From positions 145,840,709 through 145,904,708 of the forward strand of contig NC_035439.2 of the NCBI RefSeq assembly GCF_002127325.2: a stretch of DNA of 64,000 nt. Direction: 5' to 3'. The DNA is from Helianthus annuus (Eukaryota; Streptophyta; Magnoliopsida; Asterales; Asteraceae). The translations under genes were made by a program, and so were the position numbers. Numbering within the stretch: position 1 is the stretch's first letter; each line of letters opens with the position of its first letter. Below the pieces are notes generated by a model, which did not search any database, was not told the origin of the DNA, and was given only the letters and a program-made list of their open reading frames with translations. Of the stretch, positions 57,237 to 64,000 are shown piece after piece.

Positions 57237-58646
57237 CTAATCCATACCTACCACTACTTTAAATTCTCCCAAAACCATGGGAATCAAATCAATATCAAAA
57301 TCTTCATCATCTATAGTGATTTTACTACCTCTACATATTTCGTGCAAAAGGTAACTCTTACAGTCGGCAATTTCTACTTCGAGAGGTGTACACATTCTTT
57401 CTATCGTGAATAAAGGGAAACGTGCAAGCTCACTAGAAATAAATGATCTACTAGCTCCGGTATCAAATAATATATAAGTGGGTATAGAGTTTATCATATA
57501 GATACCTGAGACCACATTCGGGTGAGCTCTCGCTTCTTCCGTGGAGATTTGGAACATTCTTCCCTTAGCTTTCGCGGGTTCTTCTTTCTTTCCTTCCTTC
57601 TTCACTCCTTGTTTAAGCTTTGGGCAATCAGCTTTCACATGGCCCGATTCGTTACAATTATAGCATACCCTCTTGGGATTCGGACAGTTATAGTATGGAT
57701 GCCCTTCTTGCCCGCAATTGTAACACCCCTTCCTTCCCAACAAACATTCACCCGAATGGGGTTTTCCACATGTCTTACATCGTGGAAAACCTCCCTTGGA
57801 AGCTTCTTTCTTTCCTTGATCCTGCGTTTTGGGTTTCTTAGATGAGCTTTGTGTTGACCCCTTCTCGGCTTGCCTTTTCTCTCCACGTTCGTCTTGCCTT
57901 TTTATTTCAATTTCCCTATCCCTCGCTAGATCGATGATCTCGTCCAAAGTTTCACATTTTGAAGGAGTTATGAACTCCCGAATTTCAGCCTTCAGCATGC
58001 CATGATAACGTATAATCTTCTTTCTCTCCGTCCCAACTATTTCTTCACAAAACTTCAGTTGATCAAGGAAGGTGTTCGTGATCTCATTGACAGATTCATC
58101 CCTTTGTCGGAGTCGGAGAAAGTCTTCTTGGATTCGATCCACCGCTGATTGTGGACAATGATACTTGACAAAAGGTTGTTTGAATTCTTGCCAAGTCAAA
58201 GTTTGAACTCGATTTTCTCCGATCTCCTTACTATACGAGTCCCACCAATCTTTAGCCCTTCGTAAAAGTTGCCCCGTGGCAAACATGACTTGATCTTCCT
58301 TGTCACAATGACTCCGAATGAACACCCCTTCAATGTTAGCTATCCATCTTTGGCATTCTATGGGATCAATTTCCCCGTTAAAGGTCGTAGGCTTACATGC
58401 CATCAAATCCTTGTAGGTGCACCGTCTTGCCTCTTTCTTGCCTTGAATTCCGGCTATCATTTCCTTCAATTCATCCACCTTGCCCGTGATCATATTCTCT
58501 ACCGTGCTTAGTACTTGACCCTCCACCGCTTGTGCTAGCTTGGAAACGTTTGCATCAATTACCCTCGTTACTTCATCCGAGATCATCTTGTTTAACTCGC
58601 TTCGAGTTATACGTTCGGTAGTATCCGTGTTTCCTCCACTTGCCAT
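57237..58646 (-). CDS. Element 5 gypsy Gag and protease, ended by a nonsense codon
   Basis: 469 codons from ATG (MASGGNTDTTERI). A short coiled segment is followed by retrotrans_gag (about 75-230, with KPTTFNGEIDP and FVKYHCP), then cysteine clusters CKTCGKPHSGEC, CYNCGQEGHPYYNC and CYNCNESGHVKADC (about 290-350), and the retropepsin motif ILFDTGASRSF (about 395). A TAG at 57,237-57,239 falls in the GMD*LS motif where a tryptophan is usual, so the stop is a point mutation rather than the natural end; Pol follows in the same frame. Confidence 0.93.
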   Translation of the reverse strand: MASGGNTDTTERITRSELNKMISDEVTRVIDANVSKLAQAVEGQVLSTVENMITGKVDELKEMIAGIQGKKEARRCTYKDLMACKPTTFNGEIDPIECQRWIANIEGVFIRSHCDKEDQVMFATGQLLRRAKDWWDSYSKEIGENRVQTLTWQEFKQPFVKYHCPQSAVDRIQEDFLRLRQRDESVNEITNTFLDQLKFCEEIVGTERKKIIRYHGMLKAEIREFITPSKCETLDEIIDLARDREIEIKRQDERGEKRQAEKGSTQSSSKKPKTQDQGKKEASKGGFPRCKTCGKPHSGECLLGRKGCYNCGQEGHPYYNCPNPKRVCYNCNESGHVKADCPKLKQGVKKEGKKEEPAKAKGRMFQISTEEARAHPNVVSGIYMINSIPTYILFDTGASRSFISSELARFPLFTIERMCTPLEVEIADCKSYLLHEICRGSKITIDDEDFDIDLIPMVLGEFKVVVGMD

Positions 58647-59363
58647 CTACAAATAAACATTCGTGTCAAACATTGTTACATTCGTTCTCCTCATCATTCT
58701 ATGCATTATTCATTCTTAATAATTTATTCTCTTAAGTTATAGATCCATTCGACCTCTCTTTACAACATTCGTATTACATTACTTACTTCATTCATTTGTA
58801 TACACAACTTCTCATTCTTTCACACGTTCACCCTTGGATACGTAAGTCGGTTAACTTTCATAGTCTCGTTGTCACCTTGAAGGGTTTCAAACATTTAAGA
58901 AGACTAGAACTGAACTAAGGAGTTTCTGTATAACAAACAAGCAATTCAGGAAAATCAAACAAGGGAGGGCCGTCGCCGACAGTCCCTAGAATGTTGCGTC
59001 GCTGCCATTTGTCCGTAGGCAGGAAGTTAGGCCGTCGGGTGAAGGGGTACCGTCACCGACGGTATAGAAGTCCGTCGCCGACGGCCTTCCTGTTGTGCAA
59101 ACGCTGATTTACTAAAATCTTTCATTTCCAGCCCCTTTTCCAACCCGAAACGGTCCTAGGCAGTCCCGAAACTTTGCATAGCGCACCTTAACGTCCCCAA
59201 CCATGTTATACTGGTAACTAAACCATAACCCATTCCCATTTCTATCTACAAACATAAAATCCTTAAATCACTTACTTGCGTGGCGCTTTGGAACGAACAC
59301 ACTTTCACAAGAGCTTTCGGTTTGAGTTCGAGCACCATCACCTACTCGAATCCCTCAAACCTA
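58647..59363 (-). other. Element 5 5' leader with inverted GC-rich repeats
   Basis: Between PBS and gag; includes a GC-rich part at 58,968-59,090 with CCGTCGCCGACGG-type palindromes three times. Otherwise noncoding. Confidence 0.6.
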
Positions 59364-59376
59364 GGCTCTGATACCA
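59364..59376 (-). other. Element 5 primer-binding site (tRNA-iMet)
   Basis: Minus-strand TGGTATCAGAGCC three bases inside the 5' LTR. Confidence 0.95.
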
Positions 59377-59379
59377 ACT

Positions 59380-60906
59380 TGTAAGGTCTAAAACTTTAAA
59401 AGACACTAACGAGCTTCATATGACAAAAACCAAACGGGTCGAATAATTCATAAGTAAAATTCTGCATTACTTCGACATAACTAACGAAATAGTCACAAAA
59501 GAGTTTACAACCCAAACAAATTTTTTTAACTACAAGTTCAAGATCCAAGAACTACCGGATTAAGTTACTTACATAAGACCCGTTTTTAACAAAAGAAACA
59601 TTTAACAAAAGTTTAGGCTATGACTAGCAACTTCGCGGAAGCGTGCATCACAAGTGTGTTCGGTCCAAATATGCCATCCATCAAATAGCTTTACCTACAT
59701 ACAAGCAACCCGCTAGACGTTCTTATTACAAAAATTCATACGACATCAATTACAAGTATGGACCTCAAGTAAACCTTTTAAACCTTCTTTCGGACATAAG
59801 CTCCTCTAAACTTCTCACATTACCCTTTTAACTCATTCGACCCTTATCTAATTCGCATATACGGCTCACATCAACTTGTTACAATTAACAATTCCATCCA
59901 TTGAACAATAGGATACTACAACGTTACATGCTAGTAATACAATGTAAGCAAGAACTTACCTTTGTCGTGTTTAGCTCGTGATCCGGAATGGCTTGTGTCT
60001 TCCTCTTTTACTCCTACAATTCATAATCAACATATTTCAATCTCATGTCTTTATTTCTCATTCTTTTCCTAGATAGAATCAAGTTATCAATTACAAATTT
60101 CTCAATTCTAGCCGTCTAACATCCTACTTACATGAGATTATCTTTTTTCACATAAAAGCTCTTCATTTAAGCATTTTAACAAACACTTGGTGTGCATATC
60201 ATCAACAAAGCATATTGTACAAGTATTCTATGCATACTTTTCCTATTTCTCAACATTAACCATTATAGTCAATTAATTTCACATAATCAACATCTTATAT
60301 CAAACATTCACTAATATTCTAACACATACAATCCTTACATCAATATTGCATGAATTTGAATTAACAAGATCATCATATTTTACTATCTTTCTAACCTTCA
60401 TAGTGGGTCTATCATATATCATCGAAATAATCAGAATTCAAGCATGATTTATCCTCCATATAATGATTCTAACATATGTTCATAATCAATTTCAAGGAAT
60501 CATCATGTTTCAATCAAGACCCACTTATGAAGAATCACCAAATCATAAAATTTGACTTACCATTCGATAGACTAACTTAGTTGAACGTTTCTATGTGCAC
60601 ATGCAGTAATTTAGGCCATGGATTCCCTTTCAATTTGCTGATTTTATGATGTTGAGGGTTTTTGGTTCTTGCTTCCTTGTTCCAGGCGACACCCACACAC
60701 ACTGAAGTGTGTGTGGTGTGTGTTAATTTTCTTTTTAATAGCTTAACTTTCCTCATTTCCTCCTTTAGTCCCTCATGTATATACATATGTTTTTAATTGA
60801 CTGAAACTTACTCTTTTTAGATTACCCTTCTAAATTACATTCTAACTAGGTTTACATTTTTATTTAACTATATAATGTACATGCTTGTAGGTTTTGGGGT
60901 GTTACA
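59380..60906 (-). repeat. Element 5 5' LTR
   Basis: 1527 bp, same ends and length as the partner. Differences are visible near 59,737, 59,943, 59,987, 60,168, 60,697 and 60,794. Confidence 0.95.
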
Positions 60907-60911
60907 TATCA

Positions 60912-63900
60912 CTTCCTGGGTGCATCGTATATTTAGATTTATGGGCTTCTTCTAATATACGGTGACGTAGGTTTCCTAATTTAGGTATCCACATTCTCTT
61001 TTTATGGAATCTCCAAATTCCATCTGTTCCTTGTTCTAATTCCTTAATCATTCCTTTTAATTTTTCAGTATCTTCCTTGATTACTGATTCTTGTGCTTTT
61101 CTAATCTGGTCATTTAAATCTACTTGCAGATTTAATTTAAGAGAACGTACTCTTTTTGGCTTCTCATGATACTTTCGACTTAAAGCATCTGCCACTACAT
61201 TGGCTTTTCCTGCATGATACTGGATATCACAATCATAATCGCTAAGCAATTCCATCCAGCGTCTTTGTCTCATATTCAACTCTTTTTGCCCGAAAACATA
61301 TCTTAAACTTTTATGATCTGTGAATATGGTAAACTTACTACCATAAAGATAATGTCTCCAAATCTTAAGGGCAAAAATTATGGCTCCTAATTCTAAATCA
61401 TGGGTTGAATAATTCTCTTCATGATTCTTATGCTGTCTAGAGGCATAAGCTATAACCTTTTGGCGTTGCATTAACACACATCCATAACCTAGTTTAGAGG
61501 CATCACAATAGATTACAAAATCTTCAGTTCCTTCTGGTAATGCTAATATAGGTGCATGGGTTAATCTTTGCTTAAGAATTCTAAAAGCTTCTTCTTGTTT
61601 TATTCCCCATTCAAACTTAACAGATTTACAGGTTAACTTAGTTAAAGGAATGGCTATTCTAGAAAAATCTCGAATAAATCTTCTATAATAACCGGCCAAT
61701 CCTAAGAAACTTCTAACCTCGGTTGGTGACTCAGGGGTTTTCCATTTAGTAATTGCCTCGATCTTTGATGGATCTACATGAATTCCTTCATGATTTACTA
61801 AATGTCCGAGAAATTGTACCTGTTCTAACCAAAATTCGCACTTTGAAAACTTAGCATAAAGCTTTTCCTTTCTTAACAAACTTAAAAGTAAGTGCAAGTG
61901 CTTAGCATGCTCCTCTTTACTTTTAGAGTAAATTAGAATATCATCTATGAAGACAATTATGAATTTATCCAAATATGGCTTACATATTCGGTTCATCATG
62001 TCCATAAATGCGGCTGGGGCATTGGTTAAACCAAATGGCATGACGGTAAATTCATAATGACCATACCTTGTTCTGAATGCAGTTTTAGGAATATCCTCTT
62101 CCTGTACCTTTAATTGATGATATCCTGATCTTAAATCGATTTTAGAGAAAAATCGAGCTCCTTGAAGTTGGTCAAACAAATCATCAATTCTCGGTAGTGG
62201 ATACCGATTCTTAATCGTGACTTTATTCAACTCACGGTAATCAATGCACATGCGCATTGATCCGTCCTTCTTTTTGACAAACAATATTGGTGCTCCCCAT
62301 GGCGAAGAACTTGGCTGTATGAACCCTTTTCCCAGTAATTCGTCCAATTGTTTCTTCAGTTCTTGAATTTCAGCGGGTGCCAAACGGTAAGGTGCTTTGG
62401 CAATTGGTGCTGTTCCCGGTATCAGATGGATTCTAAATTTGACTTCCCTGTCTGGCGGTAATCCTGGCAATTCTTCTGGAAAGACATCTGAAAACTGGGA
62501 CACTACTGGAATGTCTTTTAATTCTTTTCCTTTAGTGTTAGTGATTATAGAAATCAAATACACTATAGATCCTTTTCTTATACAACTTGCAGTTTTCATC
62601 ACAGAAATAAATTTAGTGGATCTAGATGGTTTATTTCCTTTAATTGTGATCTTTTCACCTCTTGGTGATTTTAATTGAATTTCCTTTTGATCACATAAAA
62701 TACTGGCTTTATTGGCTATTAACCAATCCATACCTAACACGACATCAAATCCAGCCAGATTCATTGGGTAAAGGTTTGCAATAAACTTTTGATTAAAAAT
62801 TTCTATTCCTGCTCCCTGCAAGATTTCGGAAATTCTAAGGGTTTCTCCATTTGCGGTTTCTACTAGACATTCTTGTGGTAGTTTAGTTAATGATTTATTT
62901 AGGAGTTTGCAAAACGAAGTATTAATGAAACTTTGGTTTGCACCAGAGTCAAATAATACTTTAGCAAAAATATCATTAACTAAAAACGTACCAGCAATGA
63001 CGTCTGGAATCATCTTGGCTTCATCTGCAGTTAGAACGAATGCTCTAGCATTTTTAGGGTTCTTGTTGTTTGCAGCTGGAGCTAACTTTGGACAGTTTGG
63101 CTTGATGTGACCTTTTTCTCCACAGTTGAAGCATACCCTGCTATTAGCTTTCTTCCTGCAATCTTCTTCCTTGTGACCTGATATTTTGCAGAAATTGCAG
63201 TATATAGAGCATTTTCCAGAATGCTTCCTTTTGCAATACTTGCAATAAGGTGCAGATGTAGAACCTACATTCCTACGGTTGGAATTCCCAGAACGGAGTT
63301 CTTGAGTAAGCTTGTGGGTTAGGTTTCTTTTCTGGTCTTCTTCTCTAGTACGGATTAGCTCATCTGTCAAGGTATTGGCTAATTCTACAGCTTCTTCTAT
63401 GGTTTGGGGTCTAGCTGCCTTGACTACATGTCTAATCTCTCCAATTAATCCCCAGATATAACGGGAGATTAACACTGGTTCAGGTGATGCATGGGTTGGT
63501 ACTATCCTAGCATACTCAAAGAATGTGGTAGTGTAACCTTTACTGTCTACCCCGGTCATTCTAAGATTCAGAAATTTATTTGCTATTTGTTCCTTTTCAT
63601 TAGGAGGGCAGAATTTTCTTTCCACCATGTTCTTAAATTCCTCCCATTCCATGTTATAAACCTTATCACTTCCTCTTGACTGGAGGATAGTGTTCCACCA
63701 TTCTAGAGCTGCATTCTTAAATAAGTTGGAAGCAAACATTATTTTATCTTCTTCAGCACACTTGCTTATTTTTAGAACTGCCTCAGTTTTCTCTATCCAG
63801 CGTAAAGCTGCAATGGGTCCTTCATTGCCCGAGAATTCTATTGGCTTGCAGGACCAGAATTCTTTGTAAGAACAACCATATGGCATGGTTCTTCTTCTTT

Positions 63901-64000
63901 TGGGAATGGGCGCTTGAAGTACGAGTCCATTGTTCACGCTGTGTTCTGGTTCAACTGGTCGCTTACTGCTATGCTTACTTTGATTATTTGCTTCTTGGAC
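60912..64000 (-). CDS. Element 4 gypsy Gag-protease-RT-RNase H, partial (start beyond window)
   Basis: The frame is open from the window edge to 60,912, where element 5 interrupts it; it resumes at 52,632. It contains retrotrans_gag ([16 protein letters not shown]...), three cysteine clusters ([40 protein letters not shown]), protease (FDSGANQSF), RT ([31 protein letters not shown]), RNase H ([23 protein letters not shown]) and the start of the integrase ([12 protein letters not shown]). No stop or frameshift is seen in about 1030 codons, unlike element 3. The conventional ATG is to the right of the window. It would encode a normal gypsy polyprotein but for the nested insertion. Confidence 0.95.

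Larger units (their letters stand above)
52633..60906 (-). mobile_element. Element 5: Tekay-like Ty3/gypsy, complete and recent
   Basis: 8274 bp inserted in the element 4 integrase gene. Two 1527-bp LTRs (52,633-54,159 and 59,380-60,906) have TG...CA ends; the target duplication is TATCA at 52,628-52,632 and 60,907-60,911. I see about six substitutions between LTRs. PBS, gag, PR, RT, RH, IN and a chromodomain-like tail are all present, with one nonsense codon and one frameshift. Confidence 0.97.
49940..64000 (-). mobile_element. Element 4: Tekay-like Ty3/gypsy, minus strand, runs off the window
   Basis: Inserted into the 3' LTR of element 3. Its 3' LTR is 49,940-51,381. Internal sequence covers 51,382-52,632 and, after the nested element 5, 60,907-64,000. 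The 5' LTR must lie to the right. It is related to element 3 by LTR and protein but is less decayed. Confidence 0.9.

Overview
This window is a repeat-rich stretch of plant nuclear DNA. The evidence for a plant is a land-plant receptor-like protein (LRR-RLP) gene, Sirevirus-type Ty1/copia and Tekay-type chromovirus Ty3/gypsy retrotransposons, a Stowaway MITE, and a captured fragment of an OCTOPUS-family gene. The style of the repeats suggests a eudicot, perhaps Asteraceae, but that is inference only. No rRNA, tRNA, CRISPR array or bacterial feature was seen.

Layout. 1-10,200 is a mosaic of non-autonomous repeats: a ~42-bp AT-rich minisatellite (478-1440); a foldback element with a solo LTR nested in one arm (2303-3745; TSD ATTGT); a 2.75-kb TIR element in a (TA)n tract carrying a Stowaway MITE and decayed coding sequence (3958-6712); a second TA-flanked MITE (6745-7214); GGGTCGG-type and 15-bp tandem repeats (7420-8830); and a diverged second foldback copy (9350-10,020) containing a hAT MITE (9563-9860; 8-bp TSD). 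10,328-24,700 is the one recognisable host gene, an intron-less LRR receptor-like protein of 1039 codons. It is split by an 11.2-kb Sirevirus-like copia element on the opposite strand (12,784-24,031; TSD ACTGT). The two halves join exactly in frame once the element and one TSD copy are discounted. 24,701-27,962 is mostly unassigned spacer. 27,963-39,146 is a second, related copia element in the same orientation (TSD AATAA), nearly intact but with a nonsense codon in RNase H.

39,388-40,465 is a Pack-type TIR element carrying rearranged pieces of an OCTOPUS-like (DUF740) gene. It abuts a truncated gypsy LTR. From 40,466 to the window end lies a three-level gypsy nest: a decayed plus-strand gypsy (element 3) contains a PIF/Harbinger-like insertion in its 5' LTR and a ~256-unit (AAC)n microsatellite in its leader; a minus-strand relative (element 4) is inserted in its 3' LTR; and a younger gypsy (element 5; 52,633-60,906; TSD TATCA) is inserted in the integrase region of element 4. 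Element 4 runs off the right edge.

The retroelements supply their own Gag, protease, reverse transcriptase, RNase H and integrase. The host gene content is one disrupted RLP plus two transposon-borne gene fragments. The most notable signals are the clean insertional disruption of the RLP, the OCTOPUS gene capture, the mosaic divergence of the two Sireviruses, a conserved splice-acceptor-like gag/pol junction, dense palindromic arrays in the Sirevirus leaders, and the giant AAC microsatellite.
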